Below, in pieces: positions 32,409-41,444 of a DNA stretch of 64,000 bases. Each line of letters begins with the position of its first letter. Position 1 is the first letter of the stretch. Source of the stretch: Paraburkholderia hospita (GTDB taxonomy: Bacteria > Pseudomonadota > Gammaproteobacteria > Burkholderiales > Burkholderiaceae); contig NZ_CP026107.1 in the NCBI RefSeq assembly GCF_002902965.1, forward strand, positions 2,232,001 through 2,296,000. The letters are read 5' to 3'. The notes beneath the pieces were generated by a model. The model saw only the letters and a program-made list of their open reading frames with translations, had not been told where the DNA came from and ran no database searches. The translations under genes and the position numbers were made by a program.

Positions 32409-35113
32409 GCGGTCGCACCTTGCTTCCTCGCCAAAAGAAACGCACGGCGCAAGCAAGCAGTGCTTGCGTCGTGATCTTCTTCAAGACAAAGAGCATGAGC
32501 CTTGGTCATGAGCAGCCGCGGAAGGTACAACTCGTCGCCGTTCAGCTCGATTGCCTTGATCGCTTCCTCGCAGACCAGAATCGCGCGCGTGGTATCGGTG
32601 CTTGCGCATAGCGCCATTGCCAGCGAATTCCTGAACATCGACGCCGACATCGTGTACTGGCACTTCGTCATACCATCGAGGCAGCTCTCCAGCAGCGAAA
32701 TACTTTCCTCTATTCGGCCCTCGGCATACGAGAGCTGACCACGAAGCCCTAGCACCACGTAACGGAATGGCGTGAATCCATTCACCTTGACGATGGTATC
32801 GAGTTCATCCGTTATTTCGTTCAGTCTCGACCAGTTCGCTGCCCACGCGAAAACTTCTCCGGCCCATAGCAGCGTCACACACTGAGTGGCCGGATGGGAC
32901 AGCAAGCGTGCGCTTTCAATGGCGTCATTGGCGACGCGCTCTGCCTCCGAAGCCTGACCCGTCAGCCAAAGATTTCTCGCGTTTCCGCTCAATGCACGCA
33001 GGTAGGGATTGATGCCGAATTCCGCCGGCTGCATTGCATCCACCCCGTTCATCTTGGCCGACAGAATCACAGGCTCCCAGAGACCGGACGACGACGCGAT
33101 CTCCCCCTTCATATGCAACGCGACGCCAAGCATCGAATGAACCGTCGAAGCGTCGCGTCCACACGCAATGATCCATTGCGCGGCTTCGCTCGCGAACATA
33201 TAGGCGCCCTCGAAATTGCTGGTTCGATAGAGGTGCATGATGAGTCCGCACAGCAGTCTGTCATGTCGAACCGAGTCGCCTAGCGACAATGCAATGGAAA
33301 GAGCGCGCTCGTACGTCCGCCCAACCTCTTTGCTTTCGCTGCCCGTGAACAGCAATGCATTGCCATAGGCCGCAATGAGATCGAGTTCCGTCAGGCTCCC
33401 TCGTTCGCCGTCGTCCAGTTTCGACAATGCGATTTCGGTCCATTTTCTGGTCTCGCTGAGCATCGACTTTCGCAGCAGCAGTTTCGCGTATGAATCGACC
33501 AGCCTGCAACCTTGAACGACGTCCTGCTCACGTACGAGCGTCCACTCCAGCACCGCGCGCAGATTGCCCAGATCGGCGAGCCAGTTGTCCCCTTCATGTT
33601 CCGTCAAGCCGTCGGCGGGCCACGCCGCCGCATAATATGACGCATGGCGCGCGCAGAGCTGATCCAGCTCGCCTGCCTCTTCCAGTTTCACACGTGCATA
33701 TGAGCGGGTCGTATCGAGCAGAAAGTAGCGAACTGCGCTCTCGTCTGGCCTCACATCCAGAAGCGACTTGTTCGACAGTTGGTTGATGGTTCTCAGCACA
33801 TCAGCGCGATCGATGTCCTCCGCGCCGATCACGGCCACAGCCGCGTCGAGCGCAAAGCAGCCGACAAAAACCGCCAGCCTTCGCAGACATACCTGCTCCA
33901 GCCCGGTCAGCAGCCCGTAGCTCCAGTCGAGCGTCGCGCCGAGCGTCTGATGCCTCGACACGGCTGTGCGACGTCCATGCCACATGAGCCGGCTCTTCTT
34001 GTCCACCAGTTCCAGAATCCCGACGAGACCGAAAGTTGGCATCTGTCGTGCGGCGAGTTCAATCGCCAATGGAATGCCATCCAGCGCCCGGCAGAGCCGG
34101 CCCACCGACTGCGCGTTATCGTCGGTCAGTTCGAAACGGCAGCCGGCCTGCACGACGCGCTCGACGAACAATCGGATTGCCGAATAGCGCTGCGCATCGT
34201 GTGCTTTGAGCAGCTCGCCCGGCGGCGGCGCGTCGAGCGGCGGAAGGCGGAACACGAATTCACCATCGACATTCACGATTTCCCGCGACGTCACGAGAAT
34301 ATAAATGCCGCTCGCGTTTCGATAGAGAACTTCCGCGGCCTGAGCGACACCGTCTATCAGATGCTCGCAACAGTCGAGAAAGACGAGCATTCGGGTATGG
34401 CCAATCGACGCACATACTTCGCTGATGGACGCGGCTGCTTCCTGCCCTTCACGCAAGGCGGCCACCAGCGTCGACGAAACCAGCTCCGAATCCTGAATCA
34501 CTGAGAGATCGACGGAGACGATCTTGCCGTCGAAATAGTCGCTCAACCTGTCGATCACCGCATTCGCGACTGTCGTCTTACCCATTCCGCCCGCGCCGAC
34601 AATACTGACGAACCTGTGTTCCTCGAGTTGCTGGGCGATATGCTCTATTTCGCGTTCCCGGCCAACTATGGCGGCGCCCGAATGCACGAACCGCAATTGA
34701 CCGCGGGCCGCCGGCCGCGTGGTCTTGAGTTCGACGCCGGACTGAATCCCGTCACACGGCGTCACGGTCGCGACAAACGTATAACCCCTTCCGGGCACAT
34801 TCATCACATATGTGACGCCTGGATCGCCATCGGCAAACGCTTTACGCAGTGCGACGAGATGAAAGCGAAGGCTCCCTTCTTCGACGACCGTATCGCGCCA
34901 TACTTCTGCGAGAAGATCGCGCGCGCTGATGACGCTTCCGGCACGACGCACGAGCGCAATCAGAATGTCGAGCGCGCGACTACCCAGCTTGACCTGCTTG
35001 CCATGACAGACAAGCAATCGTTTATCCGGAAACAGGAAAAACGGCCCGAACGAAAAGTTCGTCGTAACTGAATGCGATGCCGTCGTTCCAAATTTCGATA
35101 AGCTGGCAAACAA
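32366..35113 (-). CDS. Large winged-helix/STAND-type ATPase transcriptional regulator
   Basis: 915 residues, probably a TTG start at 35113 since no ATG precedes the first domain. Residues about 20-118 form an OmpR/CadC-type winged helix (ALDILIALVRRAGSVISARDLLAEVW; MNVPGRGYTFVATV). A STAND-like ATPase follows with Walker A GAGGMGKTT (173-181) and Walker B LVFLDCCE (243-250), then a long helical, TPR-like region to the C-terminus. The design resembles AfsR/MalT-type signal-integrating activators. It overlaps convergent dedA by 43 nt. No dedicated target is obvious; the SnoaL-like gene lies upstream. Confidence 0.83.
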   Translation of the reverse strand: MFASLSKFGTTASHSVTTNFSFGPFFLFPDKRLLVCHGKQVKLGSRALDILIALVRRAGSVISARDLLAEVWRDTVVEEGSLRFHLVALRKAFADGDPGVTYVMNVPGRGYTFVATVTPCDGIQSGVELKTTRPAARGQLRFVHSGAAIVGREREIEHIAQQLEEHRFVSIVGAGGMGKTTVANAVIDRLSDYFDGKIVSVDLSVIQDSELVSSTLVAALREGQEAAASISEVCASIGHTRMLVFLDCCEHLIDGVAQAAEVLYRNASGIYILVTSREIVNVDGEFVFRLPPLDAPPPGELLKAHDAQRYSAIRLFVERVVQAGCRFELTDDNAQSVGRLCRALDGIPLAIELAARQMPTFGLVGILELVDKKSRLMWHGRRTAVSRHQTLGATLDWSYGLLTGLEQVCLRRLAVFVGCFALDAAVAVIGAEDIDRADVLRTINQLSNKSLLDVRPDESAVRYFLLDTTRSYARVKLEEAGELDQLCARHASYYAAAWPADGLTEHEGDNWLADLGNLRAVLEWTLVREQDVVQGCRLVDSYAKLLLRKSMLSETRKWTEIALSKLDDGERGSLTELDLIAAYGNALLFTGSESKEVGRTYERALSIALSLGDSVRHDRLLCGLIMHLYRTSNFEGAYMFASEAAQWIIACGRDASTVHSMLGVALHMKGEIASSSGLWEPVILSAKMNGVDAMQPAEFGINPYLRALSGNARNLWLTGQASEAERVANDAIESARLLSHPATQCVTLLWAGEVFAWAANWSRLNEITDELDTIVKVNGFTPFRYVVLGLRGQLSYAEGRIEESISLLESCLDGMTKCQYTMSASMFRNSLAMALCASTDTTRAILVCEEAIKAIELNGDELYLPRLLMTKAHALCLEEDHDASTACLRRAFLLARKQGATAYESQIRQCGSYDV

Positions 35114-35252
35114 GTATCGTCTCGCTCGAAGTCGTGGTTTCCACCGATTCTATCTGAGCGATACGCTAAACCGAATCTTTCAAATCACTAAACACGAGAA
35201 ACTGAAACTTTGGCATTCAGGCACTCGTAACGGGACTGATTCGGTACGCGCG

Positions 35253-35678
35253 CTATATTGCTTTGAGGGTACGACACCGCACGTCGGGGAATGTATCGAC
35301 CTGACGGTTGAGCAGCATGAAGAGCCGCGCAATTTGTCCGTTGAATAGTGAAAAATGAAGATTGACGACGAGTGGATTTGGCAATCCTCTTGAATCGAAT
35401 GTACCTGTTACGGCGCCAACCACCGTCGTCACCCGATAGTGCTGAGACATCTGCAGAACTTCGATTCTCAGGTTATCGGCAATGACTTCTCTGGCGATCC
35501 AGGCTTCGATTGCGGGGCGTCCCCAAAAATCACGAAGCTGATCATTGACGAGCGCATCGTCTCTGAAGAGCGCCGCCATAGCACCGGCATCGGCGTTATT
35601 GAGCGCCAGCAGAAATGAAGCGATCACTCGCGCGTCTTGTTGTGCGGTCTTCCTTATTCGGTTTGCCCGATCACGCAT
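35253..35678 (-). CDS. SnoaL-like (NTF2-fold) protein
   Basis: 141 residues with the NTF2/SnoaL pattern: ASFLLALNNADAGAMAALFRDDALVNDQ at the start, then GRPAIEAWI and a final strand set LVVNLHFSLFNGQIARLFMLL. Such small conical folds include isomerases, hydrolases and binding proteins; no catalytic residue set can be named. It is upstream of the STAND regulator by 139 bp on the same strand and divergent from a LysR gene. Confidence 0.75.
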   Translation of the reverse strand: MRDRANRIRKTAQQDARVIASFLLALNNADAGAMAALFRDDALVNDQLRDFWGRPAIEAWIAREVIADNLRIEVLQMSQHYRVTTVVGAVTGTFDSRGLPNPLVVNLHFSLFNGQIARLFMLLNRQVDTFPDVRCRTLKAI

Positions 35679-35854
35679 CCCGTTTTCCTTAGGGGATCAA
35701 CGAGCGCAAATGTTCGTCGATCCTGCCGCTTTTTGTTTGCTATTTGTTGTTAGCGGCTGTTAGCGCTTGCGATAAGTCCATAGTGTTTTGCCTATAACGC
35801 TGCTTAATCAACTATAAACCAGCGTCGAATCGACTTCGCGAGGAAAACGTCTTC

Positions 35855-36877
35855 ATGGAATCGACCATGCGCAATCACTCAGGCTTCCCGTCGGAAGAGG
35901 TTATGGACACGCTGTCAGCAGGATTCACGACAAGCTACGCCGCCGTCATGACCTTCATCGCCGTTGCGAAGGAAGAAAGTTTCGCCAAAGCGGGGGATCG
36001 TCTCGGTATTGGACGATCATCCGTTAGCCGGAACATACAGAAACTGGAACAGCAGCTCGGAACCAAGCTCTTTTCGCGTACCACTCGCAGCGTCGGGCTG
36101 ACGGCTGAAGGGGAGATCTTTTACGAATCGTGCAAGCCGGGTATCGACGGCATCCTGAACGCGATCGAGCGAATGCGCGATCTGCGCGGCGGGCCGCCGC
36201 GTGGACTATTGCGGATCAGTTCGACCGTAGGATTCGGAAGAAAAGTCGTCGCGCCGCTGTTGAGCCGGTTTCGGGGCTTGTACCCTGAGGTCTCGATCGA
36301 CCTGATGCTGTGCGATAGCCCAGCCAACTTTACGAGCGACGGTATCGACATCGCATTCAGGAATGGTCGGGTGGACGACAGCCAGATCATTGCCCGCCGC
36401 ATCATTCCCATGCACATGCTTCTCTGCGCTTCTCCGGAGTACGTACTGGAGAACGGATTGCCGATGAAAATCGAGGATCTGCCACGGCATCGTGCGATCA
36501 ATTTCCGTTTCTCGTCCGGCAGAATCTACGAATGGGAATTCAGGGTGGCAGGCGAACTGATCAAACACGCCCCATCCGCCCATCTGACCTTCAACGACGC
36601 GGATCTCGTACTCAATGCAGTCCTCGATGGTCAGGGCATCGCGCAAGTGGCCGGCTACCAGGCCTGCGATCACATTGCGAGGGGCAGACTGATTTCCTGC
36701 ATGGATCAATATGCACCGGACGATCGAAGCCATTTTCTGTGCTATCTCAGCAAACAGCACATGCCGTCTCGCATGCGGCTCTTTATCGACTTCATGCTCG
36801 AGCAGATAAGAATGCTCAACCTTCAGTGCGCGGTGGACGACACTGCGACGAGCACGTCGCACAGGAGCGCACAATGA
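35855..36877 (+). CDS. LysR-family transcriptional regulator
   Basis: 340 residues from ATG 35855 (AGGAAAA box); a shorter start at 35903 remains possible because the helix-turn-helix only begins near residue 28 (AVMTFIAVAKEESFAKAGDRLGIGRSSVSRNI in family position). The effector domain is of the CrgA/DsdC-like type (GLLRISSTVGFGRKVVAPLLSRF). Its stop overlaps the start of the EamA-type transporter gene as ATGA, so the two are co-translated, an unusual same-direction arrangement for a LysR and its likely target. Confidence 0.87.
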   Translation: MESTMRNHSGFPSEEVMDTLSAGFTTSYAAVMTFIAVAKEESFAKAGDRLGIGRSSVSRNIQKLEQQLGTKLFSRTTRSVGLTAEGEIFYESCKPGIDGILNAIERMRDLRGGPPRGLLRISSTVGFGRKVVAPLLSRFRGLYPEVSIDLMLCDSPANFTSDGIDIAFRNGRVDDSQIIARRIIPMHMLLCASPEYVLENGLPMKIEDLPRHRAINFRFSSGRIYEWEFRVAGELIKHAPSAHLTFNDADLVLNAVLDGQGIAQVAGYQACDHIARGRLISCMDQYAPDDRSHFLCYLSKQHMPSRMRLFIDFMLEQIRMLNLQCAVDDTATSTSHRSAQ

Positions 36878-37728
36878 GACCTTATATCGCCGCGTTCACT
36901 GCGATCATTCTCTGGTCGGCATTTGCAACGCTGAGCATGCCACTGCGACATCTTCCTCCGTTGCTGATCACGGGGCTCGCACTGCTAGCCGGAAGTCTCG
37001 TCACGCTCCGGCATATCAGCGCATGGAGAGTCAGATGGTCCACGTTCATCTTCGGGTCCGGTTGCCTTTTCCTCTATCACTTTTGTTTGCTGAAATCTTT
37101 CACGTATGGGTCGGTTCCCGTTGCCAACCTGATCAACTACACGTGGCCTTTCCTGCTCGTCCTCATGTCGAGTGTCTGCAACGGACGCAAGAGAGGATGC
37201 TTTGCCGAACTGACTTGCTGCGCAATCGGCTTCATCGGTTGTGCGGTGCTCGTGCTGCAACCCATGACGAATGGCACGTTCGAAGCGCGCAATTCGATCG
37301 GATATGGTTTCGCCGCTGCGGCCGCTGTAGTCTGGGCGGGCTATACGTTCCTCACACCAAGGTTCGAAGCGCATAGTGCGTGGGCTGTCGGCGGGTTCTG
37401 CGCTGCAAGCGGCCTTGCTGCGCTTGCCGTGCACGCCCTGGCCGGTCCGTCTGTCGAACTGTCCGCTCGCGATGTTGCGTGGATCGCGGCAATCGGCGTG
37501 GGACCGCTGGGGATAGCGTTTGTCGCATGGAATCACGCCTCCAGATTCTGCGATCCGGGGCTTCTCGGTTCGATATCGTATCTGTGCCCGCCGCTCTCTC
37601 TGGTGATACTGCGGATCGCCGATCCGACAGCCGTGATCGACTGGATGACTTTGGGCATTTCGATGCTGATGAGCGTATGCGGGATATTCATGTCACAACA
37701 TTGGCGACGTGGGGCATTGAGTAGTTAG
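36874..37728 (+). CDS. EamA/DMT-family transporter
   Basis: 284 residues from ATG 36874, inside the 4-nt overlap with the LysR stop. Ten hydrophobic segments in two EamA repeats are expected; landmarks include SVPVANLINYTWPFLLVLMSS and ISYLCPPLSLVILRIADPTAVIDW. The layout resembles YddG-type exporters of aromatic amino acids and related metabolites. Coupling with the LysR regulator suggests inducible export. The last 41 nt overlap the convergent TetR gene. Confidence 0.84.
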   Translation: MRPYIAAFTAIILWSAFATLSMPLRHLPPLLITGLALLAGSLVTLRHISAWRVRWSTFIFGSGCLFLYHFCLLKSFTYGSVPVANLINYTWPFLLVLMSSVCNGRKRGCFAELTCCAIGFIGCAVLVLQPMTNGTFEARNSIGYGFAAAAAVVWAGYTFLTPRFEAHSAWAVGGFCAASGLAALAVHALAGPSVELSARDVAWIAAIGVGPLGIAFVAWNHASRFCDPGLLGSISYLCPPLSLVILRIADPTAVIDWMTLGISMLMSVCGIFMSQHWRRGALSS

Positions 37729-38395
37729 CCGATCTATCGTGGCCGTCAATCGTTTCCACGATAGGGACCCTCGAAAGTTGCTCCCTCACGACGGCCATCA
37801 ATGCTTCGTCCATGCCACCTTCGAAGAGTGCGTGGAGCATTCCGATCAGAATGGAAGCCAGTGCGTGGCTGATCGTTTCCTGCCGTGCCGCGCGTATCTC
37901 ATCGATGCTTGAGATCATGTCGAGCGTTGCCTGATGCAGGCGTGCAGAACCCTCATAGAGCAACGCAGCCTTCCCGATCTGTGCCCAGACGGCATGAATC
38001 GCGTGAACTTCACGCGTGCGTACGGCATTCGCGGCAAGGAAGGCATTCGCCAGTGCGTCAATCATTGCTTCAGGATGTCCCCCGTGCGTATCGCGACATG
38101 CGATCTCCAGAAAATACACGACATGATCGACGTGACGACGCACCATCGCGCCCATCAGTTCGTCCTTATTCGCGAAGTACTGGTAAATCGTCCCCACTGC
38201 AAAGCCGGATCGCTTTGCGACTCGGGTCGTCGTCAGCGCTCGCGGTCCGTCCGCCGTGACGATCTGCACGGCGGCCTCGAGCACGGCTTCGATTGTGTTT
38301 GCAGCGCGTGACTGGCGCGGCAATTTGCGAGGCCGCGGAGCGACGATGCCACTAAAGTCCGCATCGTTTGGGGCCTGGCGTCGAGCGTTCATCAT
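37688..38395 (-). CDS. TetR-family transcriptional regulator
   Basis: 235 residues from ATG 38395 (a second ATG at 38392 is adjacent). A longer frame to 38521 would run into the 23-bp operator and is rejected. The N-terminal helix-turn-helix is typical (SRAANTIEAVLEAAVQIVTADGPRALTTTRVAKRSGFAVGTIYQYFANKDEL in family layout); the rest is the helical ligand and dimer domain. It is divergent from a MocR gene over 294 bp that contains a perfect dyad, probably its own operator. It overlaps the transporter gene end-to-end by 41 nt. Confidence 0.85.
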   Translation of the reverse strand: MMNARRQAPNDADFSGIVAPRPRKLPRQSRAANTIEAVLEAAVQIVTADGPRALTTTRVAKRSGFAVGTIYQYFANKDELMGAMVRRHVDHVVYFLEIACRDTHGGHPEAMIDALANAFLAANAVRTREVHAIHAVWAQIGKAALLYEGSARLHQATLDMISSIDEIRAARQETISHALASILIGMLHALFEGGMDEALMAVVREQLSRVPIVETIDGHDRSANYSMPHVANVVT

Positions 38396-38503
38396 CCCAT
38401 CAGTGTGTAAAGCGGTGGAGCGATTCGCCGGTCGCGATTGTTCTAACCGGAACCGGCCCATTGATGTCGCGACAGTACGATGAAAGTGCATACATGTAAT
38501 GTG

Positions 38504-38526
38504 CCAGTTTGCGATTCGCAAACTGG
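38504..38526. promoter_or_regulatory. Perfect 23-bp inverted repeat, TetR operator candidate
   Basis: Arms CCAGTTTGCG (38504-38513) and CGCAAACTGG (38517-38526) flank ATT. It lies 109 bp upstream of the TetR start and 164 bp upstream of the MocR start. Length and symmetry fit TetR-family operators. It would allow autoregulation and possibly control of the MocR gene. Confidence 0.6.
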
Positions 38527-38689
38527 TCCACTTTCTCTATCACGTTCTCCGATGTCACAAAGTCCGCGCATGAAACGTCTTGGCTATGAGGGAATGGATT
38601 TCCTATTTGCGTATTGCCGCACTTTTTAGCGTCAATAACACGCAATCTCACTACTGCCACACGCTCCAGCTATAGACTCTGCAAATGTT

Positions 38690-40228
38690 ATGAACGATCG
38701 GTGTGACGCCCTGGCGGGTACGAATAGACGCGAAAGGTCGACCATCGTTTGGTCCCTGCCTTTGGGCACACCCGATCCCAAAGAAGGCTTGCAGCGTTGG
38801 CTCTACGAAGCGTTGAGGCTGGCGATCGTCAGTGGCCGCCTGCCCGGCGACAGCGTGCTGCCGGGCACCCGTACATTGGCGCAGCAATACAACCTCGCGA
38901 GAGGCACGGTTGCGGCCGCGTACGAGCAATTGTTGTCCGAGGGCTATCTGGTAACGCGTACGGGAAGCGGCACACGGGTCAGCGCGGTATTGCCGGACCA
39001 ACGGCATCCTGCCAAACCGATACCTGCATCATCAACTGCTGCAAATGCAGGCTTTGCGCGCGAATCGCACGCGCCCTGGATTAAACGGCTCAAGGAAAAC
39101 GATCCACCATTTCCGCTCTCAGGCGCGAACGCGTTGCCGCAGCCTTTCTTCCCGCACCGCGGCGATATACGCCTCTTTCCCATCGATCTGTGGCGACAGT
39201 TGCATGTGCGGCAATTGCGGCCCTCGCGTCTGCTCACACTCAATGACACGAGTCCTGCCGGATTGCCGGCGCTGCGAGCGGCGATAGCCGACCACCTCGC
39301 CATTGCGCGTGGCGTGCGAGTGCCACTGGAACAGATCGTCGTCATCGGTAGCGTGCAACACGCATTGGACCTTTGCATGCGGTTGCTGACGGGGCCGGGC
39401 GACACCGTGTGGATGGAAGACCCCGGCTACGTGGGCGCGCGTCAGATCATGCACGCGAGCGGCGCGCACGTGGTCGATGTTCCCGTCGATCAAGACGGTC
39501 TGCGCGTGCACGACGGCATACGCGACGCGCCTTCGGCCGCACTCGTCTATGTGACGCCGACGCGTCATGCGCCGCTCGGCGTGCCATTGTCGAACGAACG
39601 GCGTGCCGCGCTGCTCCGCTGGGCCGCCGCGAACGGCACGATCATTTTCGAAGATGACTACGACAGCGAGTATTGCTTTCGCTCGCATCCGCTGCCGGCG
39701 TTGCGGAGTCTTCCCGGTGCCGATCAGCACGTCGTATTGGCGGGAACATTCAGCAAGCTGATGTTTCCGTCGCTACGGCTCGCCTATGCGGTACTGCCGC
39801 CGCGTCTGGTCGAGCCTTTCGTTCGCGCGGCGTCCCTCACCGTCCGGAGCGCGAGCGGTTTGACGCAAGCCGTTCTTGCGGACTTTCTTGGCGAAGGCCA
39901 TTTCGACCGGCACGTGCGCCGCACGCGGAAAATCTATGCGCGCCGCGCCCATGTGTTCGAGCGCGCGGCACAGAAGCACTGGCAAGATCTGATCGAAGTT
40001 CAGCCGGCCATTGCCGGCCTCGACGTCGTTGGCCGGCTGCTTTCGGTCGACGAGCATACAGCCGTGCAAAAGCTGAAAGCCGCGGGCATCGATGCGGCGC
40101 CGTTGGGCAGATACACGCAGCGCCATCGCCATCAACCTGGCCTCGTGATGGGTTTCGCGCCTTTTAATGAGGAAGAGATCGACCGGGCGGCACAACAGGT
40201 CGCCGCTGTCTTGCGCGAGGCGGCATGA
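38690..40228 (+). CDS. MocR-family (GntR-HTH plus aminotransferase-like) regulator
   Basis: 512 residues. The GntR winged helix is at about 35-100 (LQRWLYEALRLAIVSGRLPGDSVLPGTRTLAQQYNLARGTVAAAYEQL in family layout). A linker follows, then the aminotransferase-like domain with FEDDYDSEYCF and the PLP lysine in LAGTFSKLMFPSLRLAY. It is divergent from the TetR gene. Its stop is 1 nt from the ATG of a sigma-factor fragment, so the two are co-transcribed. The expected target near a MocR gene (amine or vitamin B6 metabolism) is not apparent. Confidence 0.86.
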   Translation: MNDRCDALAGTNRRERSTIVWSLPLGTPDPKEGLQRWLYEALRLAIVSGRLPGDSVLPGTRTLAQQYNLARGTVAAAYEQLLSEGYLVTRTGSGTRVSAVLPDQRHPAKPIPASSTAANAGFARESHAPWIKRLKENDPPFPLSGANALPQPFFPHRGDIRLFPIDLWRQLHVRQLRPSRLLTLNDTSPAGLPALRAAIADHLAIARGVRVPLEQIVVIGSVQHALDLCMRLLTGPGDTVWMEDPGYVGARQIMHASGAHVVDVPVDQDGLRVHDGIRDAPSAALVYVTPTRHAPLGVPLSNERRAALLRWAAANGTIIFEDDYDSEYCFRSHPLPALRSLPGADQHVVLAGTFSKLMFPSLRLAYAVLPPRLVEPFVRAASLTVRSASGLTQAVLADFLGEGHFDRHVRRTRKIYARRAHVFERAAQKHWQDLIEVQPAIAGLDVVGRLLSVDEHTAVQKLKAAGIDAAPLGRYTQRHRHQPGLVMGFAPFNEEEIDRAAQQVAAVLREAA

Positions 40229-40229
40229 C

Positions 40230-40466
40230 ATGAGCGACCCGCCCGCGAAGCCACACGGAATGAGCGAACGCGCCGACGAAGTATCAGTCGCATTCCTGAT
40301 GCTGCTCGAACGCCTGTCGCCAGAAGCGCGCGCGGCATTCCTGCTGCACGAGATCTTTGGCGCGGACTATCGAGAGGTCGCTGCGGTAATCGGCAAGTCG
40401 GAAGCCGAATGCCGGCGACTGGTCATTCATGCCAGAGCACAGCTGCGTGATGAGCGGCTGCGTTAA
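40230..40466 (+). CDS. Sigma-70 region 4-only protein (ECF sigma fragment)
   Basis: 78 residues from ATG 40230, 1 nt after the MocR stop. The whole product matches only the sigma region 4 part of ECF (SigJ-like) factors: FLMLLERLSPEARAAFLLHEIFG, then the helix-turn-helix DYREVAAVIGKSEAECRRLVIHARAQL. Region 2 and any C-terminal SnoaL-like domain are missing. It is either a decayed remnant or a stand-alone region 4 DNA-binding protein kept in the MocR operon. Without region 2 it cannot act as an ordinary sigma factor. Confidence 0.7.
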   Translation: MSDPPAKPHGMSERADEVSVAFLMLLERLSPEARAAFLLHEIFGADYREVAAVIGKSEAECRRLVIHARAQLRDERLR

Positions 40467-40495
40467 GCTCGAATCGACGCAGTCGCTCGGTCTGC

Positions 40496-41239
40496 TTACT
40501 GCAGCGTATATCCGTTATCGACGATCAGATCCTGGCCATAGATACCGCGTGACGCGGGCGAGAGCAGGAACATGATCGCGTCCGCAATGGCGGCGGGTTC
40601 AAGGAAGCGACCGGGAAGCAAACGCTGATTGACGCGCTCCGCAACCGCGGAAAGTTGCGCTTGCGGCAATCCCAGGCTGGACCAGATCGCCGTCGCGGTT
40701 GGACCGGGCGACACGATATTGATTCTGGTGCCGTCAGTTGCGAGTTCGACTGCGAGCGTCCTTGCGTGTGCCTTGAGCGCGGTCTTCGAGGCGATATACG
40801 CGGCGAGTCCCGGAAACGTGACCTGTGACAGAAACGTCCCGATGAAAACGACCGATGCGGACTTTCCCAACTGCTCTCTCATGATCGACAACGTGTTCAG
40901 CGCACCAGCGCCGTTCACGGCCCATTGCCGCTCGAAGGCGGATACTTCCAGGCCATTGGCCAGCTCAGCAATACCCGCATTGGGGACCAGAAAGTCGACC
41001 GAGCCCATCTGACGGGCATGTTCAGAAAGCGCCGCGAGATCGCCGCTTTGCGTGACATCCCCTTTTACCCATTTGAGCGTGTCACCATATCTGGACTGCA
41101 ACGAATCCAGTTCACCCATCGTGCGACTCATCGCCAGCACGCGAGCCCCGCTCGCCAGCAGACGATCAACCGTCGCAAGACCAATACCGGCACTTGCACC
41201 CGTCACGACAGCAAGGCGATTCTCAAATCCTTCAAACAT
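40496..41239 (-). CDS. SDR family oxidoreductase (Thr in place of catalytic Ser)
   Basis: 247 residues, classical SDR length. The cofactor motif is TGASAGIG (13-20), then NAGIAE (88-93), and the active site YIASK gives Tyr148 and Lys152. The residue 13 before Tyr, normally Ser, is Thr135 (VVFIGTFLSQ). Thr can sometimes substitute but is uncommon. The last residues (GQDLIVDNGYTLQ) are a normal SDR end. An AAGGAAAG box precedes the ATG. It is the only gene in its transcript; substrate unknown. Confidence 0.85.
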   Translation of the reverse strand: MFEGFENRLAVVTGASAGIGLATVDRLLASGARVLAMSRTMGELDSLQSRYGDTLKWVKGDVTQSGDLAALSEHARQMGSVDFLVPNAGIAELANGLEVSAFERQWAVNGAGALNTLSIMREQLGKSASVVFIGTFLSQVTFPGLAAYIASKTALKAHARTLAVELATDGTRINIVSPGPTATAIWSSLGLPQAQLSAVAERVNQRLLPGRFLEPAAIADAIMFLLSPASRGIYGQDLIVDNGYTLQ

Positions 41240-41444
41240 GGTTCTTTCCTTTTCGTTCGTCGATTAAGTTCTCTTGTCGTTGGGCCCGTAGCGCAAGCCG
41301 TCACGACCCACTTCATATAACAAGGATCGGGCCAGCATAAGAACACTTTGTTTTCAGCGAGTTGACAACACGCGATGTCGAACTGACCCGAAACGATTCG
41401 ACTACTTCAGCAGTCTTATCGACAACGAAAGGAAATGAATTGCG

